NCBI GenBank assembly: GCA_016937725.1
Contig: JAFGVZ010000190.1
Coordinates: 1-13,450, forward strand
DNA: 13,450 nt
Reading direction: 5' to 3'
Source of the DNA: Paracoccaceae bacterium
GTDB lineage: Bacteria; Pseudomonadota; Alphaproteobacteria; Rhodobacterales; Rhodobacteraceae
Shown here piece after piece: positions 7,531 to 13,450 of the stretch. The first letter of the stretch is position 1. Each line of letters begins with the position of its first letter. The position numbers were made by a program, and so were the translations under genes. A model generated the notes under the pieces. It searched no databases. It saw nothing but the letters and a program-made list of their open reading frames with translations, and was not told the DNA's origin.

Positions 7531-8511
7531 ATGAAAATCTGCATTTTCGGCGCAGGCGCTATTGGCGGCTATATGGGCGCGAAACTGGCGCAAGTGGGGG
7601 CTGATGTCAGCTTGGTTGCGCGCGGCCCGCATCTGAAAGCCATGCGCGAAAACGGCTTGCGCCTGATAGAGGAAGACGGCGAGACGACGGTCAAGGTCAC
7701 CGCGTCTGACAATGCTGCCGATCTCGGCCCACAGGATTATGTCATCGTCACCCTCAAGGCGCATTCCGTGCCGCCTGTCGTTCCGAAAATGCAGCCCCTC
7801 GTTGGTGAGAACACGACCATCGTGTCTGGCGTGAACGGTGTGCCGTGGTGGTATTTTCACAAGGTCGGCGGACCGCTGGAAGGCACCCGGCTGGAAAGCG
7901 TGGACCCCGGCAATGCGCAATGGGACGGGTTCGGCCCCGACCGCGTTTTGGGTTGTGTGGTTTATCCGGCGGCAGAGGTTATCGAACCGGGCGTCGTCAA
8001 GCACATAGAGGGCACGCGCTTTTCGCTGGGTGAGCCTGACGGGTCAAAATCCGAACGCGCCACCGCTTTGTCGCAGGCTTTGGCCGCAGCAGGCCTGAAA
8101 GCGCCCGTTCGTCCCAAGATTCGCGATGAAATTTGGGTCAAGCTCTGGGGCAACTTGTCGTTCAACCCCATCTCGGCTCTGACCCATGCCACGCTCGAAA
8201 CCCTTTGCACCGATCCGGGCACGCGCGAGGTGGCGCGCAACATGATGCTGGAAGCGCAAACGATCGCCGAAAAGCTGGGCGTCAAGTTTCCCATCGACGT
8301 CGACCGCCGCATTCAGGGCGGGGCAGAAGTAGGCGCACACCGGACTTCTATGCTGCAAGATCTGGACATGGGCCGCCCGATGGAAATTGACGCTCTGGTC
8401 GGGTCTGTGCAGGAACTTGGCCGCGTGACGGACACACCCACCCCCACCATCGACACGGTCATGGCGTTGGTGGCCCTGCGCGGAAAGGTGGCTGGGCTTT
8501 ACGGAAGCTGA
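7531..8511 (+). CDS. Ketopantoate reductase (PanE/ApbA) family protein, candidate oxalyl-CoA reductase
   Basis: This 326-residue protein has the two-domain fold of ketopantoate reductases. The N-terminal Rossmann domain carries GAGAIGG (7-13) for NAD(P)H, with R31 after the second strand favouring NADPH. The expected catalytic residues are present: N102 in SGVNGVPWW, K204 in DEIWVKLWGNLSFNPISALT, N208 in the same block, and E285 in GRPMEID. The segment NGVPWWYF followed by ESVDPGN is typical of a subgroup that differs from E. coli PanE and is often found beside catabolic genes. Start is unambiguous: AAAGGG lies 6 bases before the ATG and the gene begins 11 bases after the ligase stop, so the two are co-translated. 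A role in pantothenate synthesis is possible but less likely in this setting; reducing the CoA thioester made by the previous enzyme to an aldehyde acid is my preferred reading. Confidence 0.9.
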   Translation: MKICIFGAGAIGGYMGAKLAQVGADVSLVARGPHLKAMRENGLRLIEEDGETTVKVTASDNAADLGPQDYVIVTLKAHSVPPVVPKMQPLVGENTTIVSGVNGVPWWYFHKVGGPLEGTRLESVDPGNAQWDGFGPDRVLGCVVYPAAEVIEPGVVKHIEGTRFSLGEPDGSKSERATALSQALAAAGLKAPVRPKIRDEIWVKLWGNLSFNPISALTHATLETLCTDPGTREVARNMMLEAQTIAEKLGVKFPIDVDRRIQGGAEVGAHRTSMLQDLDMGRPMEIDALVGSVQELGRVTDTPTPTIDTVMALVALRGKVAGLYGS

Positions 8512-8612
8512 AACCCAAAACGGGCTGGCGGAAGGCCCGCTGGCCTTGCCTGCGTCCAGAGTCACGATAGCGCCAGAACCCAAATTCGAAGCTTGTCCGG
8601 CCCCGCCCGCGC

Positions 8613-8641
8613 TTGACTTCACGCCCGCCCCCCCGCATGAA
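8613..8641 (+). promoter_or_regulatory. Candidate lepB promoter
   Basis: GCTTGACTTC contains a good -35 box, TTGACT (8613-8618), of the form common in Rhodobacteraceae. A -10-like CATGAA lies at 8636-8641 after a 17-base spacer that includes a run of seven C bases (8628-8634). The -10 is weak. The 156-base gap after the reductase gene has no convincing terminator; an imperfect GC hairpin at 8521-8539 lacks a T-run. Confidence 0.35.
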
Positions 8642-8667
8642 GCGCGCATCACATTTCAGGATCGGAC

Positions 8668-9465
8668 ATGGCGCGCATGGCAAGCACTGACGGCAAGAAA
8701 GACGGTCTATGGGAGAACGTCAAGACGATCATCTATGCCCTGCTGATCGCGGGTCTGTTCCGGACATTGTTCTTCCAACCTTTCTGGATTCCGTCCGGGT
8801 CTATGAAGGAAAATCTGCTGATCGGCGATTTCCTCTTCGTCAACAAGATGGCTTACGGCTATTCGCGCTATTCGTGCCCGTTTGCGATTTGCCCGTTCTC
8901 GGGCCGCATTTTCGCGTCTGATCCGGAACGTGGCGACATCGTCGTATTCCGCCATCCCGGCACCGGGGCCGATTACATCAAACGCTTGATCGGTCTGCCG
9001 GGAGATACGGTGCAAGTGCAGAATGGGCAGGTTATCCTCAACGGTGAACCCGTGCCGCAAGAACCCGCCGGCAATTTCGTTGAAGAATATGCGCGCCAAG
9101 GGTCGTCACGCCAATTTCCGCGATGCGAGAACGCGCCGGTGGGCGAGGGCGGTGATTGTCTGAAATCGCGGATGATCGAGACCTTGCCAAATGGCGTCAG
9201 CTATCCGGTTCTGAACATTACCAGCACCGGGGCCGCCGACAATACGCCGGTCTTTACCGTGCCGGAAGGCGAGTTCTTCTTCATGGGCGATAACCGTGAC
9301 AACTCGCTCGACAGCCGGATGCCGCGCAGCGTGGGTGGGGTCGGGTTCGTGCCCTTCGACCATCTGATCGGCCGGGCGCGATATGTCATGTTCTCGGCAG
9401 AAGGGCGCTCGCTCTACATGTTCTGGACATGGCGGTCGGACCGCTTTTTCGAGAGATTGCAGTGA
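8668..9465 (+). CDS. lepB: Signal peptidase I
   Basis: LepB cuts signal peptides from exported proteins on the outer face of the inner membrane. The 265-residue protein has one membrane helix at about 17-37. Next come the catalytic serine S45 in IPSGSM, the general-base lysine K105 in DYIKRLIGLPGD, and box E MGDNRDNSLDSR (206-217), so the Ser-Lys dyad is complete. Four cysteines in the periplasmic part (C70, C75, C153, C164) could form disulfides. AGGA lies 8 bases before the chosen ATG; a second in-frame ATG at 8677 is possible and would remove three residues. The last bases overlap the start of rnc (GTGA). In many relatives acpS precedes lepB; here the preceding gene belongs to the transporter operon. 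Confidence 0.96.
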   Translation: MARMASTDGKKDGLWENVKTIIYALLIAGLFRTLFFQPFWIPSGSMKENLLIGDFLFVNKMAYGYSRYSCPFAICPFSGRIFASDPERGDIVVFRHPGTGADYIKRLIGLPGDTVQVQNGQVILNGEPVPQEPAGNFVEEYARQGSSRQFPRCENAPVGEGGDCLKSRMIETLPNGVSYPVLNITSTGAADNTPVFTVPEGEFFFMGDNRDNSLDSRMPRSVGGVGFVPFDHLIGRARYVMFSAEGRSLYMFWTWRSDRFFERLQ

Positions 9466-10148
9466 AGCCATCGCGCGAGTTGATACTTTTCATGGAGCGG
9501 TTGGGCCACACGTTCGACCGCCCTGAATTGCTGTTGCGCGCGCTGACGCATCCGTCCATCTCTACGCCCACGCGCCCCGACAATCAGCGGCTAGAGTTCT
9601 TGGGCGACCGGGTGCTGGGCTTGGTGATGGCCGAAGCGCTTCTGGCAGCGGATAAAGGCGCGCGCGAGGGCCAACTTGCCCCGCGCTTCAATGCTTTGGT
9701 CCGCAAGGAGACCTGCGCCGAAATTGCGCGCGAGATTGATCTGGGCGTGGTCCTGAAACTGGGCCGGTCCGAAATGCTCTCTGGCGGGCGGCGCAAACAG
9801 GCGGTGCTGGGGGATGCGATGGAAGCGGTGATCGCGGCGGTCTATCTGGATGCCGGGTTCAACGTGGCGCGCGATGTGATCCTGACCCATTGGGCAAAGC
9901 GTATAGACCAAGTCGATGCGGATTCGCGCGATGCCAAGACATTGCTGCAAGAATGGGCGCAAGCGCGCGGGCTGGCCTTGCCCGATTACACCGAAATCAG
10001 CCGCTCTGGCCCGGACCACGCACCCGTTTTCAGCATAGAAGTGCGCTTGGAAACCGGCCAAGCCGCGCGTGCCGAAGCAGGCAATAAACGCCAAGCAGAA
10101 CAGCAGGCCGCAAGCACGCTGCTGGCGCAGCTTGGCTCTGCGGACTGA
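9462..10148 (+). CDS. rnc: Ribonuclease III
   Basis: RNase III cleaves double-stranded RNA, including the rRNA precursor. From the GTG at 9462 the product has 228 residues, the usual length. The signature NQRLEFLGDR (41-50) supplies E45 and D49, and LGDAMEAV (116-123) supplies D118 and E121, completing the metal site. A double-stranded-RNA-binding domain spans about 156-224 (DAKTLLQEWAQ to AEQQAASTLLAQL). I chose the GTG that overlaps the lepB stop (GTGA). An in-frame ATG at 9429 would overlap lepB by 37 bases and add an 11-residue extension that does not resemble the family. The ribosome binding site is weak, in line with coupling to lepB. The gene ends 16 bases before the stop of a convergent acyltransferase gene, with no clear terminator between. 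Confidence 0.95.
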   Translation: MKPSRELILFMERLGHTFDRPELLLRALTHPSISTPTRPDNQRLEFLGDRVLGLVMAEALLAADKGAREGQLAPRFNALVRKETCAEIAREIDLGVVLKLGRSEMLSGGRRKQAVLGDAMEAVIAAVYLDAGFNVARDVILTHWAKRIDQVDADSRDAKTLLQEWAQARGLALPDYTEISRSGPDHAPVFSIEVRLETGQAARAEAGNKRQAEQQAASTLLAQLGSAD

Positions 10149-10164
10149 CTGCGCTGCACGGTGT

Positions 10165-11286
10165 TCAGGCGGTGACGGGCGCTTGGTTCAGTGGCCCGAT
10201 GACATAAAGACCCAAGGCCAGCCCCACGGCCATCAATGCATAGACAGCGATGATCGTGATATACCCCAAGGCGGGCGAATACCAATGTGATCTATGGGCA
10301 TAAAGCTTCTGGTCGATCAGCTTGTAGGCATAGGCCGCGACAAGGATCGAAAGTGCAAATCCGAACAAGTCGGCAGCCAGTGCTCCAACCCCCGGCACCC
10401 GACTGGCAATGGCCCCGGCCACAAACAGCCCGATCCAATGGTTCAGATACATCGGAAAGGAAATGCCCCCTACCCACGTGCTGAAAGGCGTGCGCAGACC
10501 GGGCCGCGCGCAAAGCAGCACCACAACGATTGCCAGAACGGGCACCATATAGCGGTATTCGAAAATGTCATTGGCCCAACAGAAGGCGATGATCGCCGCA
10601 ATCGAAACCAAGGCCAGCGTCGCAACGGGATGCACGTGCCAGTTTCCGAAACGCCGCTGTAGCATCGCGCCCAGCACCCCTGCTGAAACGCTGCCATACC
10701 ACATGCCGAACACGGTTGCGATGATCGCGATAAAGACCCAGGCAAACCAGTATTTTGCCAGCGGCACAAAGATGATCAGAAGCGGGGCCATCAGGTAGAA
10801 TTGCTCTTCCACCGCAATGGACCAGAAATGTGACCCCGTGCCATGCATTGGCAGGGCGGCGATCACCTCGGGGGTTTTCTCAATGAACAGGTTATGGGTG
10901 AAGGTAAGGTCATACGCCAAGCTTTGCCAGAAATAAGGCGCGAATCCTTCCTTCAGATAGGCGGCCAGATACAGCACCCCGACTGCCGCGAAGAAGGGCA
11001 GCCAAATGCGGATGGTGCGATTGTAGAAAAATCGCGGCAGATCTGCCTTGGTCATGCGCAGGATGATGCCGCCAATCAGAAAGCCGCTGAGCGCAAAAAA
11101 GATCTGCACGAACAGGTCGCCTGCGAAGTTGAAATGCTCGACAGACCCTGCATGAACCCAGAACACCGCAGAGGCGAGGAAGATCCGCAACCAGTCAAAG
11201 CCGGGATACTCTGCCAATGGCTCGATAGGCGCGCCCACCCGGTGCCTTGACAACCTGTCGAAATCTGATTTTGGCGCTCTGAACAT
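10165..11286 (-). CDS. Acyltransferase 3 family membrane protein
   Basis: This is a polytopic inner-membrane acyltransferase of the OafA/NodX/WecH type, which transfers acetyl or other short acyl groups to sugars of O-antigen, exopolysaccharide or related glycans. From the ATG at 11286 it has 373 residues and about ten membrane helices. Hallmarks are FDWLRIFLASAVFWVHAG (30-47, with the conserved H45), FFALSGFLIGG (63-73), the basic segment YNRTIRIWLPFF (88-99) and FWSIAVEEQFYLMAP (154-168). A TTG at 11352 would add 22 residues; I prefer the ATG because AAAGAG lies 7 bases upstream and the membrane domain begins soon after. It is oriented against its neighbours and interrupts the rnc-era pair. 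Its acceptor substrate is unknown. Confidence 0.88.
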   Translation of the reverse strand: MFRAPKSDFDRLSRHRVGAPIEPLAEYPGFDWLRIFLASAVFWVHAGSVEHFNFAGDLFVQIFFALSGFLIGGIILRMTKADLPRFFYNRTIRIWLPFFAAVGVLYLAAYLKEGFAPYFWQSLAYDLTFTHNLFIEKTPEVIAALPMHGTGSHFWSIAVEEQFYLMAPLLIIFVPLAKYWFAWVFIAIIATVFGMWYGSVSAGVLGAMLQRRFGNWHVHPVATLALVSIAAIIAFCWANDIFEYRYMVPVLAIVVVLLCARPGLRTPFSTWVGGISFPMYLNHWIGLFVAGAIASRVPGVGALAADLFGFALSILVAAYAYKLIDQKLYAHRSHWYSPALGYITIIAVYALMAVGLALGLYVIGPLNQAPVTA

Positions 11287-11462
11287 GGCCCTGCTCTTTA
11301 AGAAAACGTTGCGATAGGCATATCGCAGCTTCGGGTCACAAATTTGGCGCAACTATGGTGGGATTGCGCTGGGCTGCCCGGACCAAGGCAGGTCTATCTT
11401 CTCTAGCGTGTCGGCGGTAAACCGGCTAAAGGCGGCAACCAAGTGCAGATGGGGCATATTTC
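11287..11462. promoter_or_regulatory. Divergent spacer between acyltransferase and era
   Basis: The 176 bases must carry the start signals of both the minus-strand acyltransferase and plus-strand era, because era can no longer be read from the rnc transcript. I found no confident sigma-70 promoter. A GGGG about 8 bases before the era ATG is the only ribosome-binding-like sequence. Confidence 0.4.
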
Positions 11463-12374
11463 ATGACAACACGCGCGGGCTTTGTTGCCCTGATCGGCGA
11501 ACCCAATGCTGGCAAATCCACCCTGACCAACCGCATGGTCGGGGCCAAGGTCAGCATTGTCACCCACAAGGTGCAGACCACGCGCACCCGTATTCGCGGC
11601 GTGGCGCTGGAGGGCGACGCGCAACTGGTCTTTGTCGACACGCCGGGCCTGTTCCGCCCGCGCCGCCGTCTGGACCGCGCCATGGTTGCCGCGGCTTGGG
11701 GCGGGGCGGCGGATGCCGATGTGATCGTGCTGTTGGTGGAAGCGCATCGCGGCCTGACAGATGGGGTGCGCACCATCCTCGACACGTTGCGTGAACGGGC
11801 GCGCGCCAAGCAGATCGTGGCGCTGGCCATAAACAAGATTGACCGCGTCAAATCCGAGGCGCTCTTGGCGCTGACCGCCAAGCTGAACGACGCCTATCCC
11901 TTTGCGCAGACCTTCCTGATTTCCGCCGAGCGTGGGCATGGCGTGGATGATTTACGCCATTGGCTGGCCACGCAACTTCCCGAAGGCCCGTGGCTTTACC
12001 CCGAGGATCAGATTGCCGATCTGCCCATGCGCATGATCGCCGCTGAAATGACGCGCGAAAAGCTGACCCTGCGCCTGCATGAAGAACTGCCTTACCAGTT
12101 GACGGTCGAATCCGAGAACTGGGAAGAGCGCGACGATGGCTCTGCCCGGATCGACCAGACCATCTATGTCCTGCGCGACGGGCATAAGGGCATCGTGCTG
12201 GGCCATAAGGGCGAGACGATCAAAGCAATTTCTACCGCCGCGCGGGCCGAGATTTCGGAATTTCTGGGCCGCCCGGTGCACCTGTTCTTGCAGGTGAAAG
12301 TGCGCGAGAACTGGATGGAAGAGGCAGAACGCTACTCGGAAATGGGGCTGGAGTTCCGCGACGGTAACGCATGA
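11463..12374 (+). CDS. era: GTPase Era
   Basis: Era is a GTPase that binds 16S rRNA and helps assemble the 30S ribosomal subunit. The 303-residue protein has every G motif: G1 GEPNAGKST (12-20), the switch I region THKVQTTRTR (34-43), G3 DTPG (59-62), G4 NKID (124-127) and G5 SAERG (154-158). A C-terminal KH RNA-binding domain follows, with its GxxG loop at GHKG (247-250) and the conserved end VHLFLQVKVRENW (272-284). The ATG at 11463 gives the canonical N-terminus. Its TGA overlaps the ATG of the DUF1491 gene (ATGA). Era usually follows rnc directly; here the acyltransferase gene separates them by about 1.3 kb. Confidence 0.97.
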   Translation: MTTRAGFVALIGEPNAGKSTLTNRMVGAKVSIVTHKVQTTRTRIRGVALEGDAQLVFVDTPGLFRPRRRLDRAMVAAAWGGAADADVIVLLVEAHRGLTDGVRTILDTLRERARAKQIVALAINKIDRVKSEALLALTAKLNDAYPFAQTFLISAERGHGVDDLRHWLATQLPEGPWLYPEDQIADLPMRMIAAEMTREKLTLRLHEELPYQLTVESENWEERDDGSARIDQTIYVLRDGHKGIVLGHKGETIKAISTAARAEISEFLGRPVHLFLQVKVRENWMEEAERYSEMGLEFRDGNA

Positions 12375-12706
12375 GTGACGCGCGGCTGGCCACGGGCCTA
12401 TGGGTTGCGGCCTATCTGCACCGGTTGCAACTGGCCGGGCTGCCCGCCTATGTCACCGCCAAGGGCGACCCCACGGCAGGCGCGGTGCTCGTAAAGCTGG
12501 CGTTGCTGGACGGCACCGCGCGCGCCTATCTGCGCCGCTATGATTTCGCCCAAGATGCGCGAGTCTGGGAGGTGCTGATCGACGGGCCAGAGCCAGAAGT
12601 TGACGCCGCCATTACACGCCAACGTAGTTTCGACAGCGACCTATGGGTGGTCGAGGTGGAGGACGCCAAGGGTCGCCACCTGTTGGACGAAGATGGTCTG
12701 ACCTGA
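12371..12706 (+). CDS. DUF1491 family protein
   Basis: This 111-residue cytoplasmic protein matches the alphaproteobacterial DUF1491 family, which has no known function. The recognisable features are an N-terminal LATGLWVAAYLHRLQLAG (6-23), a charged middle YLRRYDFAQDARVWEVL, and a C-terminal RQRSFDSDLWVVEVED. There is no signal peptide or membrane helix. The start overlaps the era stop by 4 bases, so expression is tied to era, and the pairing occurs in other Rhodobacterales, hinting at a link to translation or ribosome assembly that has not been shown. In relatives recO often follows; here a terminator and a convergent transporter gene follow instead. Confidence 0.88.
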   Translation: MSDARLATGLWVAAYLHRLQLAGLPAYVTAKGDPTAGAVLVKLALLDGTARAYLRRYDFAQDARVWEVLIDGPEPEVDAAITRQRSFDSDLWVVEVEDAKGRHLLDEDGLT

Positions 12707-12717
12707 CCCTGAACACC

Positions 12718-12750
12718 AAAACCGCCGCACCTTTTGGGCGCGGCGGTTTT
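12718..12750. terminator. Strong intrinsic terminator, probably bidirectional
   Basis: AAAACCGCCGC (12718-12728) pairs perfectly with GCGGCGGTTTT (12740-12750), giving an 11-base-pair stem, an 11-base loop and a T-run of five (12747-12751) on the plus strand. On the minus strand the same element ends in TTTT. It lies 12 bases after the DUF1491 stop and 23 bases beyond the phnE-like stop, so it can end both converging transcripts. Confidence 0.9.
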
Positions 12751-12772
12751 TGTATGTGGCTTGAGCCACGGA

Positions 12773-13450
12773 TCAGATGATCGCGTGGCGCACTTTGGCC
12801 GACACCCATTCGCTGACCACGACCGTGCCAAGAATAACCAGCAGGATCAATGACACTTGGTTCCAGGCCAGCACGCTCATGCTGGCTTGCAATTGCAGCC
12901 CGATGCCGCCTGCGCCCACCAGCCCCAGAATGGCGCTTTCGCGGATATTGATGTCCCAGCGGAACACGCTGATGCCGTAAAACGTGGGCAGCACTTGCGG
13001 CACTATTGCGTAATTCAGAATCTGCGCCTGACTGGCACCCGTCGCGGTCACAGCTTCAATCTGCTTCACATCGGTTTCCTCGATGGCTTCATACAGCAGC
13101 TTGCCGATAAACCCGACCGAACGCAGGCCGATGGCGATGATCCCGGCCAGAATGCCCGGCCCAAGGATGGACACCAGCAAAAGCGCCCAGATCAGCGAGT
13201 TGATAGAGCGCGACGCCACGATCAGGAACAGCGCGATGGGGCGCAAGACCAGCCGCGAAGGGGTGGTGTTGCTCGCTGCCATGAAGGCCAGCGGCACGGC
13301 TAGGATAATGCCCAGAAGCGTGCCGAGGGTGGCAATGTTCATCGTGTCCCATAGGGGCCAGAGCAGGCTGTCGATGTAATCCCATTTCGGCGGAAAGGCG
13401 CGGCCCAGCAGGTCGTTCGCGGCCACAGGGGCGTCATAGACGAAAGCCCA
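12773..13450 (-). CDS. phnE: PhnE-type phosphonate ABC transporter permease, N-terminus beyond right edge
   Basis: The visible C-terminal 225 residues form an ABC-importer permease with several membrane helices. The cytoplasmic coupling loop reads YEAIEETD, then EAVTATGASQAQILNYAIVP, then QVLPTFYG, which matches the EAA-type loop of PhnE. The following RWDINIRESAILGLVGAGGIG is also strongly PhnE-like. An internal GTG at 13426 is probably not the start, because the frame stays open through 13450 and family members extend about 40-60 residues further. The complex would import phosphonates or related phosphorus compounds with a PhnD-like binding protein and a PhnC-like ATPase, presumably encoded to the right. 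The phosphonate assignment is by family resemblance; phosphite or other substrates are possible. Confidence 0.9.
   Translation of the reverse strand, partial: WAFVYDAPVAANDLLGRAFPPKWDYIDSLLWPLWDTMNIATLGTLLGIILAVPLAFMAASNTTPSRLVLRPIALFLIVASRSINSLIWALLLVSILGPGILAGIIAIGLRSVGFIGKLLYEAIEETDVKQIEAVTATGASQAQILNYAIVPQVLPTFYGISVFRWDINIRESAILGLVGAGGIGLQLQASMSVLAWNQVSLILLVILGTVVVSEWVSAKVRHAII

Noticed and set aside
12773..13426. Treating the PhnE-like gene as complete with a GTG start at 13426
   Set aside because: The frame stays open to the right edge and the family is longer at the N-terminus, so the gene is more likely cut by the window.

Overview
The window looks like chromosomal DNA of a high-GC alphaproteobacterium, most likely of the Rhodobacteraceae/Rhodobacterales. 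The clues are the lepB-rnc and era-DUF1491 gene pairs, a ChrR-type cupin protein, CTTGAC-type candidate -35 boxes and the codon usage. Species-level identity cannot be read from the sequence. I see no rRNA, tRNA, CRISPR array, insertion sequence or phage gene.

Layout. (1) Positions 1-1435, minus strand: a two-gene unit of a ChrR-like cupin protein and an FAD-dependent amine-oxidase-family protein that runs off the left edge. (2) 1436-1939: a 504-base intergenic region with a sharply AT-rich core at about 1740-1850, a 14-base perfect palindrome and a candidate promoter. (3) 1940-8511, plus strand: a tandem-domain universal stress protein, then a complete tripartite tricarboxylate transporter (binding protein, small and large membrane subunits), an acyl-CoA synthetase and a ketopantoate-reductase-family enzyme. 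(4) 8668-10148: lepB and rnc, overlapping by 4 bases. (5) 10165-11286, minus strand: a membrane acyltransferase lying between rnc and era. (6) 11463-12706: era and a DUF1491 gene, overlapping by 4 bases. (7) A strong terminator hairpin at 12718-12750 that probably works in both directions. (8) 12773 to the right edge, minus strand: a partial PhnE-type ABC permease.

The most interesting part is region 3. The acyl-CoA synthetase resembles, from memory, the plant/yeast AAE3/Pcs60 oxalyl-CoA synthetases more than ordinary fatty-acid ligases. The next gene belongs to the PanE/KPR superfamily, and one such protein (PanE2 of Methylobacterium extorquens) is known as an oxalyl-CoA reductase. Together with a carboxylate importer this suggests a self-contained pathway: take up oxalate or a close analogue, activate it to the CoA thioester, and reduce it to glyoxylate. 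No frc/oxc-type genes are present here. The substrate is an inference; the gene families and the operon layout are read directly from the sequence.

The housekeeping genes (lepB, rnc, era) process exported proteins, mature RNA and assemble the small ribosomal subunit. Here the set is split by an oppositely oriented acyltransferase gene, so era must have its own promoter or be expressed in some other way.
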